NCBI GenBank assembly: GCA_024641325.1
Contig: JAHEDJ010000002.1
Location: 14,632 to 74,364, forward strand
Direction of reading: 5' to 3'
DNA length: 59,733 nt
Origin: a bacterium
GTDB lineage: Bacteria > Actinomycetota > Acidimicrobiia > Spongiisociales > JAHEDJ01
The position numbers and the translations under genes are program-made. The notes below the pieces were generated by a model that was not told the origin of the DNA, did no database searches, and saw nothing but the letters and a program-made list of their open reading frames with translations. This document shows, piece after piece, positions 15,991 to 24,437 of this stretch. Numbering within the stretch: the first letter of the stretch is position 1; every line of letters starts with the position of its first letter.

Positions 15991-17706
15991 ATGCGACGAG
16001 GCATCATCCTTTCGGTGGTTCTGGTCGGTCTGGTGATAGCTGCCGGAGCCGGGTGGTTGGTGGGACGCGGGATCCGAAGTCCGGCCGAGATTGCCGCCCA
16101 AGCCGAACCGCCGGAAGCCTCCCTCATTACGGTAGCCGTCGAGAGGGTCGAACTGACCGCCGACGTAATTACCCGAGCAGACGTCGGTTTCGACGAACCA
16201 GCGTCCCTCTCCTTGGGTGGAGCACTTGGAGGAAACCCCACCGCCCTGGTCGTCACCGCCGCTCCGGAGGTGGGCGACGAACTGGTCGAAGGCTCGGCGG
16301 CATTGGAGGTGGCCGGCCGTCCCGTGCTGGTCCTCCAAGGTGACATTCCGGTGTTTCGGGATCTGCGACCGGGCGCTGAAGGAGTTGATGTGTTCCAACT
16401 CGAGGAGGCCCTTGTCCGTCTCGGGTACTTCCCCGGGGTCGCAGACGAACTGTGGGAAGAGGAAACAGGGGTGGCGGTCGATGCCTGGTACACGGCAGCC
16501 GGGTTCAGGCCGAACGGCCTATCCGACAACGAGAAGGCTGCTCTGGATTCGGCACGCAGCAGAGTTCGGGCGGCGTCGGAGAACCTGCAGACCAGTCGCG
16601 AGGCGAGGGACGAATTCGCCGAAGGCCCTTCAGCGCTCGATCTTCTTGCCGCCGAATCTGCCGTGCAGTCGGCAAATGAGCAACTGATCTTCGCCAAGCT
16701 GGGAGTTGACGAACAGCTCGAAGCGGCGGCTTCGGCGGTCCGTTCTGCCGAGTTGGCTCGGCAGCAGGCTGTTCGTGACCATCAATCTTCGGAGGAGAGA
16801 TGGCAGCTGGCTCAATCGGGAATCCATCCAGACACCGGCCAGCCACCTACGGCGCTCGAGTTGCAGCTGCTTCTCTCCGAGTATGAACAGGCGATGGAGG
16901 CGCTTCGTCGGACGGATCAGGCCTTGACGCAGGCGCGCATCGACCAGGTGTCCACCGAAGTGCGAGCGGCAGCGTCGGTGAGGAGTGCCGAGGAGCAGGT
17001 TCTTCAGGCTGAGCAGCGGCTGGCCGATCTCATCGCACCGGCAGACCTGTCGGATTTCAACCGCCAGATCCGTGATGCCTCCGAGGAACTGAGCGACGCT
17101 CAAGATGCCCTGGCGACGCTTGAATCGGAACTGGGCACCTGGATACCGGCCGGAGAGCTCATCTTCCTGAAGCGTCTCCCCGTCCGCATCGACCGGATGA
17201 CGGTTTCCCGAGGAGGGTTCGTCGCCGGCAGCTTCATGACGGTCACCGGGTCTGAGCTGGCCATCCGGGGATCGGTCTCGGAACGGGATGCTCCACTGAT
17301 AAGCGAAGGTGCCGACGTTCTGATCGAAGATCCGAGTCTCGAGGCACCGATAGTCGGGACGGTGACGGTGATCGCCGAACAGGCGAACACCAACGGAGTG
17401 GGCGCCGGGCGTCACTATCTGCAGATATCTGTGGCAGAAGTCCCGGAGGAACTGGTGGGGCGCAACGTCAAGATCGTGCTCCCCGTCTCATCAACACAAG
17501 GGCAGGTGCTGGCTGTGCCTGCGGCGGCCTTGTCGGCTACGGCAGACGGTTCGACTCGGGTTGAGGTTGATCAGGGCGATGGAACCACCCGTTTCGTGGA
17601 AGTTGAGCCGGGACTGGCGGCTGGGGGCCTGGTGGAGATAACAGTCCTCGAAGGCGATCTCGAAGAAGGCGACCGGGTTGTGGTCGGATATGCCGCCGGC
17701 GAATGA
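15991..17706 (+). CDS. HlyD/MacA-like export adaptor with peptidoglycan-binding domain
   Basis: A 571-residue membrane-anchored adaptor. It has an N-terminal membrane helix (GIILSVVLVGLVIAAGAGWLVG), then a peptidoglycan_binding_1-type domain at about 130-175 (LRPGAEGVDVFQLEEALVRLGYFPG). Next comes a long coiled coil rich in Ala, Gln and Glu (about 185-380), and then beta-barrel/lipoyl-type segments to the C-terminus. In MacAB-type systems such adaptors link the permease to an outer channel; here the cell-wall domain may instead anchor the exporter in a thick wall. It overlaps the ATPase gene by 17 nt. The start ATG follows the lipoprotein stop by 2 nt. Confidence 0.8.
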   Translation: MRRGIILSVVLVGLVIAAGAGWLVGRGIRSPAEIAAQAEPPEASLITVAVERVELTADVITRADVGFDEPASLSLGGALGGNPTALVVTAAPEVGDELVEGSAALEVAGRPVLVLQGDIPVFRDLRPGAEGVDVFQLEEALVRLGYFPGVADELWEEETGVAVDAWYTAAGFRPNGLSDNEKAALDSARSRVRAASENLQTSREARDEFAEGPSALDLLAAESAVQSANEQLIFAKLGVDEQLEAAASAVRSAELARQQAVRDHQSSEERWQLAQSGIHPDTGQPPTALELQLLLSEYEQAMEALRRTDQALTQARIDQVSTEVRAAASVRSAEEQVLQAEQRLADLIAPADLSDFNRQIRDASEELSDAQDALATLESELGTWIPAGELIFLKRLPVRIDRMTVSRGGFVAGSFMTVTGSELAIRGSVSERDAPLISEGADVLIEDPSLEAPIVGTVTVIAEQANTNGVGAGRHYLQISVAEVPEELVGRNVKIVLPVSSTQGQVLAVPAAALSATADGSTRVEVDQGDGTTRFVEVEPGLAAGGLVEITVLEGDLEEGDRVVVGYAAGE

Positions 17707-18394
17707 TGCCGTTGCGCTGGTTGAGCTGACGGGTGTCGACCGCACCTATCAGTTGGGTGAGGTCCAAGTAAATGCGCTGAGGGATGTTCGGCTTCTCATC
17801 AACCGGGGCGACTACCTCTCGGTGGTCGGGGCATCCGGTAGCGGCAAGTCGACGCTCCTCAACGTGCTGGGACTGCTCGATAGACCCACCAAGGGTGAGT
17901 ACTGGTTAGAAGGTCGGGACGTGGCGGCTTTGGACGAGGGGGAGAGAGCGGCGTTGCGAGGCAAGCGAATCGGTTTCGTATTCCAGGCATTTCATCTCCT
18001 TCCCAATCGAACCGTATTGGAGAACGTGACCGTTTCGATGCTCTACAACGGAGTTCCCCGTAACGAGCGGGAGCCACGCGCCATGGAGGCTCTGGACAGA
18101 GTGGGATTAGGGCACCGGATCGGGTTCAAACCGGGCCGGCTGTCTGGTGGCGAGCGGCAGCGAGTGGCGATCGCTAGAGCCATCGTTTCTCGTCCGGCCC
18201 TTCTCTTGTCAGACGAACCGACCGGCAATCTCGATAGCGAAACCTCCGAGTCGATTCTGGCCCTGTTCGATGAGCTACGCGCGGACGGGCTGACGCTGGT
18301 CGTCGTCACCCACGATTCCAATGTGAGTTCCCATGCCGCCCGGTCTGTGTTCATGCAGGACGGACGGCTTTTGGATGGGAGTCGAAATGGATGA
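17690..18394 (+). CDS. ABC exporter ATPase subunit (MacB/LolD type)
   Basis: A 234-residue ABC ATPase of the MacB/LolD group. Walker A is GASGSGKST, the signature LSGGERQR, Walker B LLLSDEPTGNLD, with the H-loop in VVVTHD; all key residues are intact. The ATG at 17690 was chosen over a TTG 12 nt earlier. It overlaps the adaptor gene upstream and the permease gene downstream, so all three are one translational unit. It powers the permease next to it. Confidence 0.9.
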   Translation: MPPANDAVALVELTGVDRTYQLGEVQVNALRDVRLLINRGDYLSVVGASGSGKSTLLNVLGLLDRPTKGEYWLEGRDVAALDEGERAALRGKRIGFVFQAFHLLPNRTVLENVTVSMLYNGVPRNEREPRAMEALDRVGLGHRIGFKPGRLSGGERQRVAIARAIVSRPALLLSDEPTGNLDSETSESILALFDELRADGLTLVVVTHDSNVSSHAARSVFMQDGRLLDGSRNG

Positions 18395-19616
18395 CACGCC
18401 GGTGCGGACGCGGATGTCGATTCGTGATCTGATTGCCGAGGCAACGGCTGGCCTTTTCGCGAGACCCGGCCGCACGTTCCTCACGGTGCTGGGAACAGTC
18501 CTGGGAATAGGCGCTCTGGTGGCAACCTTGGGCGTCGCCAAGACTGCGGGCAACCAGATCGTGGGTACATTCAGTGAACTGTCGGCTACCTCGGTCGTCG
18601 TTTCCTCCGATCGAGGATTCTTCGGACAGCAGGCGCCCCGGATCTTCATCCCTTGGGACGCGGAAGATCGGATCTCGCGGCTCAATGGGGTCGTGGCTGC
18701 CGGAAGCATGGCCTCAGTCCAGGTGGGTAATGACCTAACCCGATCCGTTCCGATCAACGATCCCCTTGGTCAGACCGAGTTCCAGATCCCGATGATCGCG
18801 GCATCCCCGGGATTACTCGGTGCTGTGCGTGGCTCGCTGGCTACAGGCCGATGGTTTGATTCCGGCCACTCGGAACGATCGGACAGAGTCGCCGTTCTCG
18901 GGCGAGGGGCAGCTCAGAAGTTGAACGTTGTCCGGGTTGACCAGCAACCTGTCATCTTTGTGGGGGAGTCGAGTTTCGTCGTGATCGGCCTGCTCGCGGA
19001 CGTTGACAGGCAGTCCGAATTGCTGAATGCAGTGATCATCCCGGAAGGCACTGCCCGTGAGTATTACGATCTTGAAACCCCGGAATCGGTTCAGATCGAT
19101 ACCGAGATTGGAGCTGCCTCACTCATCGCTTCTCAGGCCGCGATTGCCCTGTCGCCGAACGATCCTGCATTGCTGAGAGTCCAGAAACCGCCGGAGCGTG
19201 AGGATCTGCGACGCCAGGCTGAGGAGAGCGTGAACGCACTTTTCCTTGTTTTGGGAGGGATCTCCCTTCTCGTCGGAGCCATCGGGATTGCCAATGTGAC
19301 CCTGGTGTCGGTGTTGGAAAGGGTCGGAGAGATCGGTTTGCGTCGGGCATTGGGAGCGGCTCGACGCCACATCGCAGCACAGTTCTTGTTGGAATCCACC
19401 GGGATGGGCTTGGCAGGGGGGATCATAGGAACCAGCCTCGGTGTGCTGGTGGTTGTGATCATCGCGGCAACGCGCACCTGGACCCCCGTCTTGGATCCGT
19501 GGGTTCCTTTGGCAGCGCCTGCTGTCGGCGCTTCCACCGGGTTGGTAGCGGGGGTCTACCCGGCCTTGCGGGCGGCTCGCCTCGAGCCGGTCGACGCCCT
19601 CCGCTCCGGCTCTTGA
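18387..19616 (+). CDS. ABC exporter permease (MacB/FtsX family)
   Basis: A 409-residue permease with the MacB layout. It has one N-terminal helix after an RPGRTFLTVLGTVLGIGALVATLG segment, a large extracytoplasmic MacB_PCD-like domain (about 60-270), and three C-terminal helices. The FtsX signature lies around NALFLVLGGISLLVGAIGIANVTLVSVLERVGEIGLRRALGA. The ATG at 18387 overlaps the ATPase stop and has GGAG 6 nt before it. It likely exports a peptide, lipid or small molecule with the adaptor and lipoprotein. Confidence 0.88.
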   Translation: MDDTPVRTRMSIRDLIAEATAGLFARPGRTFLTVLGTVLGIGALVATLGVAKTAGNQIVGTFSELSATSVVVSSDRGFFGQQAPRIFIPWDAEDRISRLNGVVAAGSMASVQVGNDLTRSVPINDPLGQTEFQIPMIAASPGLLGAVRGSLATGRWFDSGHSERSDRVAVLGRGAAQKLNVVRVDQQPVIFVGESSFVVIGLLADVDRQSELLNAVIIPEGTAREYYDLETPESVQIDTEIGAASLIASQAAIALSPNDPALLRVQKPPEREDLRRQAEESVNALFLVLGGISLLVGAIGIANVTLVSVLERVGEIGLRRALGAARRHIAAQFLLESTGMGLAGGIIGTSLGVLVVVIIAATRTWTPVLDPWVPLAAPAVGASTGLVAGVYPALRAARLEPVDALRSGS

Positions 19617-19689
19617 TGAGCGACCTGGGCAGATTCCCGACGTACCGGCTGGTTCGGGGGCAACACCTCCACCAGCTATGGATGGCCAT

Positions 19690-19717
19690 GCGACTCGCGA
19701 CTCGCGACGAACTAGCG
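19690..19717. repeat. Heptamer array (GCGACTC units)
   Basis: GCGACTC, GCGACTC, GCGACGA, ACTAGCG repeat with a 7-bp period in the 126-bp gap before hutU. These are rotations of the CTCGCGA unit seen at 1392 and 43209. Confidence 0.55.
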
Positions 19718-19742
19718 TTGAGGCAGGCAAAGGAAGGCTGAC

Positions 19743-21401
19743 ATGAGCGGACCACGCCCCATTCGCGCTCCGCGCGGAACCGAGATTTCAACGAAGGGAT
19801 GGCTGCAGGAAGCGGCCCTGCGGTCGTTGATGAACAACCTCGACCCCGAAGTTGCCGAGAACCCGGATGAACTCGTTGTTTACGGTGGTCGGGGGAAGGC
19901 AGCTAGGAACTGGGACGCATTCGACGCGATCGTCCGCTCGCTGCGCTCGCTGGAGAACGACGAGACCTTGCTCGTGCAATCGGGGAAGCCGGTCGGTGTG
20001 TTCCAAACCCACGAGATGGCGCCGCGCGTGTTGATCGCCAACAGCCTGCTCGTTCCCGACTGGGCCGACTGGGAGAACTTCTGGGAACTCGAGGCTGCCG
20101 GACTGATGATGTACGGCCAGATGACCGCCGGGTCGTGGATCTACATCGGCACCCAGGGGATCCTGCAGGGGACGTATCAAACGTTCCTGGCCATAGCCGA
20201 GCAGCGGTTCGGTGGATCGCTGCGAGGCACCCTCACCCTCACGGCGGGGTTGGGTGGCATGGGTGGTGCGCAGCCGCTCGCCATCACAATGAACGACGGC
20301 GTCGCGCTCTGCGTGGAGGTCGATCCGGCTCACATACAGCGTCGGATCGAGACGGGCTACCTGGACGCCGCCGCCGCGTCGCTAGAAGAGGCGCTGGCAC
20401 TGTGTGAGTCCGCCAAGCGCGATGGGAGGGGGCTGTCGGTCGGTGTTGAAGGAAACGCCGCCGAAGTCTTCCCCGAACTGCTGCGGCGGGACGTTTCCTT
20501 TGACATCGTTACTGATCAGACCTCAGCCCATGATCCTCTCAATGGATACGTTCCGCTCGGCTACAGCGTGGAGGAAGCAGCCGGACTCCGGATCGAAGAC
20601 CCCCGGCGTTATGTGTCCGAGGCCAGGGAGTCGATGGCCGTCCACTGTGAAGCGATGGTCGGATTCCTCGAACGTGGTTCGGAAGTGTTCGACTACGGGA
20701 ACAACCTGCGTGGTGAGGCCGTGCTGGGTGGTTTCGAAAAGGCCTTCGCCTATCAGGGCTTCGTTCCGGCATATATCCGTGACCTCTTCTGTGAGGGTAT
20801 GGGTCCGTTCCGTTGGATGGCTTTGTCGGGAGACCCTGCAGACATCGCGGCCACCGATCAGGCCTTGCTCGACCTCTTCCCCGACAACCGGGGCCTCCAT
20901 CGATGGCTCGAGATGGCCGCCGAGCGAGTCCATTTTCAGGGCCTGCCGGCCAGGATCTGCTGGCTGGGCTACGGAGAGCGTGACAAAGCCGGCGTCGCTT
21001 TCAATGAACTCGTTCGGAAGGGCGTCGTCAGTGCGCCCATCGTTATCGGTCGGGATCATCTCGACTCCGGCTCGGTGGCTTCGCCGTATAGGGAAACCGA
21101 GGCTATGGCAGACGGTTCGGACGCGGTCGCCGATTGGCCGATTCTCAATGCCCTCCTCAACACTGCTTCCGGCGCAGCCTGGGTGGCAGTTCATCATGGG
21201 GGCGGGGTCGGAATGGGTAAGTCGATCCATGCCGGCGCGCAGGTGGTGGCGGACGGGACCGACGAAGGTGCCCTTCGACTGTCCCGGGTGCTGACCAACG
21301 ACCCGGGTACGGGCGTGATGCGGCATGCAGATGCCGGTTATCGGATCGCGAAAGACGTGGCTAGGGAGCGTGGAGTGACCATCCCGATGCTCGAGGAGTA
21401 G
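19743..21401 (+). CDS. hutU: Urocanate hydratase (urocanase)
   Basis: A 552-residue NAD+-dependent urocanase, which converts urocanate to imidazolonepropionate, step two of histidine degradation. The NAD-binding glycine-rich stretch [11 protein letters not shown] (170-178 region) and the catalytic cysteine C406 in [11 protein letters not shown] (Cys410 in the Pseudomonas enzyme) are visible; length is normal. AGGAAGG precedes the ATG. hutI follows after 3 nt, so hutUI form an operon. Confidence 0.95.
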   Translation: MSGPRPIRAPRGTEISTKGWLQEAALRSLMNNLDPEVAENPDELVVYGGRGKAARNWDAFDAIVRSLRSLENDETLLVQSGKPVGVFQTHEMAPRVLIANSLLVPDWADWENFWELEAAGLMMYGQMTAGSWIYIGTQGILQGTYQTFLAIAEQRFGGSLRGTLTLTAGLGGMGGAQPLAITMNDGVALCVEVDPAHIQRRIETGYLDAAAASLEEALALCESAKRDGRGLSVGVEGNAAEVFPELLRRDVSFDIVTDQTSAHDPLNGYVPLGYSVEEAAGLRIEDPRRYVSEARESMAVHCEAMVGFLERGSEVFDYGNNLRGEAVLGGFEKAFAYQGFVPAYIRDLFCEGMGPFRWMALSGDPADIAATDQALLDLFPDNRGLHRWLEMAAERVHFQGLPARICWLGYGERDKAGVAFNELVRKGVVSAPIVIGRDHLDSGSVASPYRETEAMADGSDAVADWPILNALLNTASGAAWVAVHHGGGVGMGKSIHAGAQVVADGTDEGALRLSRVLTNDPGTGVMRHADAGYRIAKDVARERGVTIPMLEE

Positions 21402-21404
21402 GCG

Positions 21405-22751
21405 TTGGCTCGTCGAATCTGCAGCTTCTGTGCCAAACCCGAAGATCAGGTTGCACATCTCCTCGCCGGGCATCGTGATGTCGCGATTTGCGACGAGTGC
21501 GCGCGGCTGGCTGTTGAAATCACCGGCGAGCACGCTTTTGAACAGACTTCCGGCGATTTGTTGCTCACCGGCATCGGCCTGATCATTACGAACGACCCGC
21601 GTCAGAATGGACCGATCGAAGGTGGCGCCATCGCCGTTCGTGGTGGGAACATCACGTGGATCGGTCCCCAACGCGAGTTGCCGTCGAGGTACCGGTCGCT
21701 GGTTACTCTGGATTGCGGCGGGAGGACGGTCCTTCCCGGATTCGTGGACTCACACACCCATCTCGTCTTCGACGGCGATCGAGCCGAGGAGTTCGGCCGC
21801 CGAATGCGCGGTGAGGATTACGAGTCGATCATGGCGGCCGGTGGTGGTATTCAGTCCACCGTCAGGGCGACCCGGGCGGCCGGGCCCGACCGGTTGCTGG
21901 ACCTGGCGCTGGAGCGCGCCGACCGGATGTTGTCCCTTGGCACGACCACCGTGGAGATCAAATCGGGCTACGGACTCGACACCCTCACCGAACGCCACAT
22001 GCTCGAGGTAGCCGGCGAAATAGGGCGCCGCCTCCCCATCGACGTCATCTCCACGTTTCTGGGAGCCCATGCCGTCCCCGAGGAGTACCGGCTGGATCGC
22101 GATGCTTACCTGTGGCTCATCGAGGAGGAGATGCTGCCGGCGGTCGCTTCTGTGGCCGCCTATTGCGACGTGTTCTGCGATGCCGGAGTGTTCTCGGTCG
22201 ACGAGGCCCGCCGTGTGCTCGCCGCAGGTCGCCGGCACGGGCTCCGTCCGCGCTTGCACGCCAACCAACTGGGCGACACAGGCGGTCTGGAGCTCGCGGT
22301 CGAGATCGGGGCCATCTCAGCCGATCACCTGGAACATGTCACCGTCCGGCAGGCGTCATTGCTGGCGGAGGCCGGCGTTGTGGCGGTACTGCTTCCGGCG
22401 GCCTCCCTGTCCATGCGTTCGAAACAGGCTCCGGCTCGTCTGCTGCGAGACGCGGGAGCGATCATCGCCCTGGCGACCGACTGCAATCCCGGAACGTCGA
22501 ACGTCGAGTCGATGCAGTTCGTGGTGGCATTGGGGGCGCTGGAGATGGGCCTGACGGTCGAAGAGTCGATTTGGGCCGCGACCCGTGGGGGAGCGCTCGC
22601 CGTCGAGGAGCCGGACAAGGGCTGGTTGCGGGTGGGCGCCGTCGCCGATCTACATGTGTTGGATACAGACAACTACATCGACATCGCATACCAGCCGGAC
22701 CGATCCGTAACCTGGAAGGTGGTCAAGGACGGCCGGGTGGTGGTTGGTTGA
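21405..22751 (+). CDS. hutI: Imidazolonepropionase with N-terminal ClpX-type zinc finger
   Basis: A 448-residue fusion. Residues 5-40 (ICSFCAKPEDQVAHLLAG...AICDECARL) form a C4 zinc finger like that of ClpX, with Cys6, Cys9, Cys29 and Cys32. From about residue 50 there is a complete imidazolonepropionase of the amidohydrolase family, with the HTH metal motif at 117-119, IKSGYGL, GAHAVP, HANQ, and ATDCNPG; it hydrolyses imidazolone-5-propionate to formiminoglutamate. The TTG start at 21405 has a GAGGAG 6 nt upstream, and no ribosome binding site precedes any later in-frame start, so the finger is translated as part of the enzyme. In ClpX this finger dimerises and binds SspB, UmuD and other partners; its role here is unknown. 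Confidence 0.9.
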   Translation: MARRICSFCAKPEDQVAHLLAGHRDVAICDECARLAVEITGEHAFEQTSGDLLLTGIGLIITNDPRQNGPIEGGAIAVRGGNITWIGPQRELPSRYRSLVTLDCGGRTVLPGFVDSHTHLVFDGDRAEEFGRRMRGEDYESIMAAGGGIQSTVRATRAAGPDRLLDLALERADRMLSLGTTTVEIKSGYGLDTLTERHMLEVAGEIGRRLPIDVISTFLGAHAVPEEYRLDRDAYLWLIEEEMLPAVASVAAYCDVFCDAGVFSVDEARRVLAAGRRHGLRPRLHANQLGDTGGLELAVEIGAISADHLEHVTVRQASLLAEAGVVAVLLPAASLSMRSKQAPARLLRDAGAIIALATDCNPGTSNVESMQFVVALGALEMGLTVEESIWAATRGGALAVEEPDKGWLRVGAVADLHVLDTDNYIDIAYQPDRSVTWKVVKDGRVVVG

Positions 22752-22840
22752 GGGTGGATTTCGATCCCCGCGCGACTATCACCTACTTCGCAGGGTGTGA
22801 CTCGGGTCGGCACGTTTTTCACGTTGTTGGTTGTTCGTTG

Positions 22841-22846
22841 TACTTT
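22841..22846 (+). promoter_or_regulatory. Putative -10 box (TACTTT) for a leaderless mRNA
   Basis: TACTTT ends 8 nt before the ATG of the phosphodiesterase gene, in a T-rich tract with no ribosome binding site. Confidence 0.4.
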
Positions 22847-22854
22847 CTTGGTTC

Positions 22855-23640
22855 ATGAAGCCCTTTTTTCTGCACGAACACCCGATTGCGATGGCGCATC
22901 GGGGGAGTCGCGTGCTGTGGCCGGAAAACACGATGGTCGCTTTTCAAGGGGCAGTTGATCTGGGTTTCCGCTACCTAGAGACGGACCTGCACGCGTCGGC
23001 AGACGGTGTTCTCGTGTGTTTTCATGATGACACGCTCCAACGGACAACCGATGCCACCGGGCGGCTCGAACACCGTACGTTTGCCGAATTGAGGAGGATT
23101 GACGCCGGCTTCCGACACGACCCGTTGGGCGGTTTCCCGTTTCGGGCCAGGGGAGTAGGCATTCCATCTCTGGAGGAGGTGGTGCTTGCCTTTCCGGATG
23201 TGCAGCTGACCCTCGATCTGAAGCAGTCGGGCATAGAGTCCTTGCTCGCGGAGTTCATCGACCGGTTCAAACTCCACGATCGAGTGATCGTCGGATCGTT
23301 CAAAGATCGTCGGATTGCCAGGTTCCGCCGACTCGCGGGATCATCCGTAGCTTCATCTTCTGGCCCGTGGGAAACGCGAGCTATCTGGGCCGCGTCGCGG
23401 GCCGGGCGATCGTTGAACATTCGCGCGGATGCGATGCAGGTGCCCGTGTCGTATGGACGGACGACGGTGGTCGACGCCAGGTTCGTGCGTGCAGCGCACG
23501 AAGTCGGCAAACAGGTGCACGTGTGGACTATCAACGAACCGGACGAGATGAACCGGCTGCTCGACATGGGGGTCGACGCTCTGATATCGGACCGGCCGGA
23601 TGTCCTCAAACAGGTTCTGATTGATCGTCCCAACCTCTGA
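22855..23640 (+). CDS. Glycerophosphodiester phosphodiesterase
   Basis: A 261-residue GDPD-family TIM barrel. HRGSRVLWPENT (about 14-25), LETDLHASADGVLVCFHDDTL (catalytic E and D, then H) and the C-terminal VHVWTINEPDEM segment are characteristic. It hydrolyses glycerophosphodiesters to glycerol-3-phosphate and an alcohol. There is no signal peptide, so it is probably cytoplasmic. The ATG at 22855 starts the family domain; an in-frame codon 24 nt upstream was rejected. It ends at a strong hairpin shared with leuD. Confidence 0.85.
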   Translation: MKPFFLHEHPIAMAHRGSRVLWPENTMVAFQGAVDLGFRYLETDLHASADGVLVCFHDDTLQRTTDATGRLEHRTFAELRRIDAGFRHDPLGGFPFRARGVGIPSLEEVVLAFPDVQLTLDLKQSGIESLLAEFIDRFKLHDRVIVGSFKDRRIARFRRLAGSSVASSSGPWETRAIWAASRAGRSLNIRADAMQVPVSYGRTTVVDARFVRAAHEVGKQVHVWTINEPDEMNRLLDMGVDALISDRPDVLKQVLIDRPNL

Positions 23641-23658
23641 TCAGGCCCGTGGCAAACT

Positions 23659-23687
23659 GAGGCCCCGGCAGGGGGTGCCGGGGCCTC
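23659..23687. terminator. Strong GC hairpin between convergent genes
   Basis: GAGGCCCCGGCA and its perfect complement form a 12-bp stem with a GGGGG loop. It lies 19 nt after the phosphodiesterase stop, between this gene and leuD on the other strand, so it can serve both. There is no T-run, which is common in high-GC actinobacteria. Confidence 0.7.
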
Positions 23688-23690
23688 GCA

Positions 23691-23750
23691 TGTGTACGGC
23701 CTCTTGTTCGGCCGGCGCCAGGGAAAACCCGACCGCAGGCGACGTACACA
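23691..23750. other. Extended secondary-structure element downstream of leuD
   Basis: TGTGTACG (23691-23698) pairs perfectly with CGTACACA (23743-23750). Continuing inward, GCCT (23699-23702) pairs with AGGC (23737-23740), leaving a 2-nt GA bulge. The interior contains further self-complementary GC-rich runs, including GGG-AAAA-CCC. It could be a second terminator or a structured 3' UTR for leuD. Confidence 0.4.
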
Positions 23751-23830
23751 TCAGACCCTTCCCGTCGGCAGGTGCCCGGAAACGTAAGTGATTTCCTCGC
23801 CGGCATCCGATCGAGCGGACGGAACCCCGG

Positions 23831-24436
23831 CTAGGCGACTACCGGCTTGTGTGCCGGTCGAGTTGCCTCGAACTCATCGACGAGTGAAGAGTGCTTCATT
23901 GTGATCCCGATGTCGTCGAGTCCCGCCAGCAGGCGATGCCGGACGAATGGGTCCAGGTCGAAATCGGCGGTGAGGCCGGGTGCCTCGACGACCAGGTCGA
24001 CCAGGTCGATCGTCACCTCCGCAGCCGGATCCTCCGCGGCTAGATCGAGGAGATACTGCACTTCCTTCTCGGAAAGCACGACCGGCAGCAGGCCGATCTT
24101 GGTGCAGTTGGTGAAGAAGATATCTGCGAACGACGGAGCGATGATCGCCTCGAACCCCCAGTCGTGGAGGCCCCACGGAGCGTGTTCCCTTGAGGACCCG
24201 CAGCCGAAATTCGGCCCGGAAACGAGGACAGACGCTCCGGCGTACTCGGGCTTGTTCAACACGAAGTCGGGATCGAGTTCGCCATCCGGCTTTCGACGCC
24301 AATCCCAACAGACGAATTCGCCGTAGCCCGTCCGCTGTGTGCGTTTGAGGAATTGCTTCGGCATGATCTGGTCGGTATCGACATTTGCCCGCGGCAGCGG
24401 CGCCATGGTTCCGACGACCTTCTGAACGGCTTTCAC
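23831..24436 (-). CDS. leuD: 3-isopropylmalate dehydratase small subunit
   Basis: A 201-residue LeuD, partner of LeuC in converting 2-isopropylmalate to 3-isopropylmalate in leucine synthesis. DTDQIMPKQFL near the N-terminus and GPNFGCGSSREHAPWGL are the swivelling-domain signatures. The GTG start at 24436 overlaps the leuC stop region and has a GGAGG 6 nt before it, so upstream in-frame codons were rejected. Confidence 0.93.
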   Translation of the reverse strand: MKAVQKVVGTMAPLPRANVDTDQIMPKQFLKRTQRTGYGEFVCWDWRRKPDGELDPDFVLNKPEYAGASVLVSGPNFGCGSSREHAPWGLHDWGFEAIIAPSFADIFFTNCTKIGLLPVVLSEKEVQYLLDLAAEDPAAEVTIDLVDLVVEAPGLTADFDLDPFVRHRLLAGLDDIGITMKHSSLVDEFEATRPAHKPVVA

Positions 24437-24437
24437 T

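Noticed and set aside
16630-17415. A 261-codon antisense frame opposite the export adaptor
   Set aside because: It lies wholly inside a conserved gene on the plus strand and has an arginine/histidine-rich composition typical of shadow frames.
19616-19741. A 41-codon frame overlapping the permease stop and ending just before hutU
   Set aside because: Part of it is made of the heptamer array (LATRDEL), it has no ribosome binding site, and no family resemblance; better read as intergenic repeat.
20523-21671. A long open frame (382 codons) on the minus strand opposite hutU and hutI
   Set aside because: It mirrors two clearly coding genes; GC-rich third positions produce such antisense frames. 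The protein has no recognisable domain.
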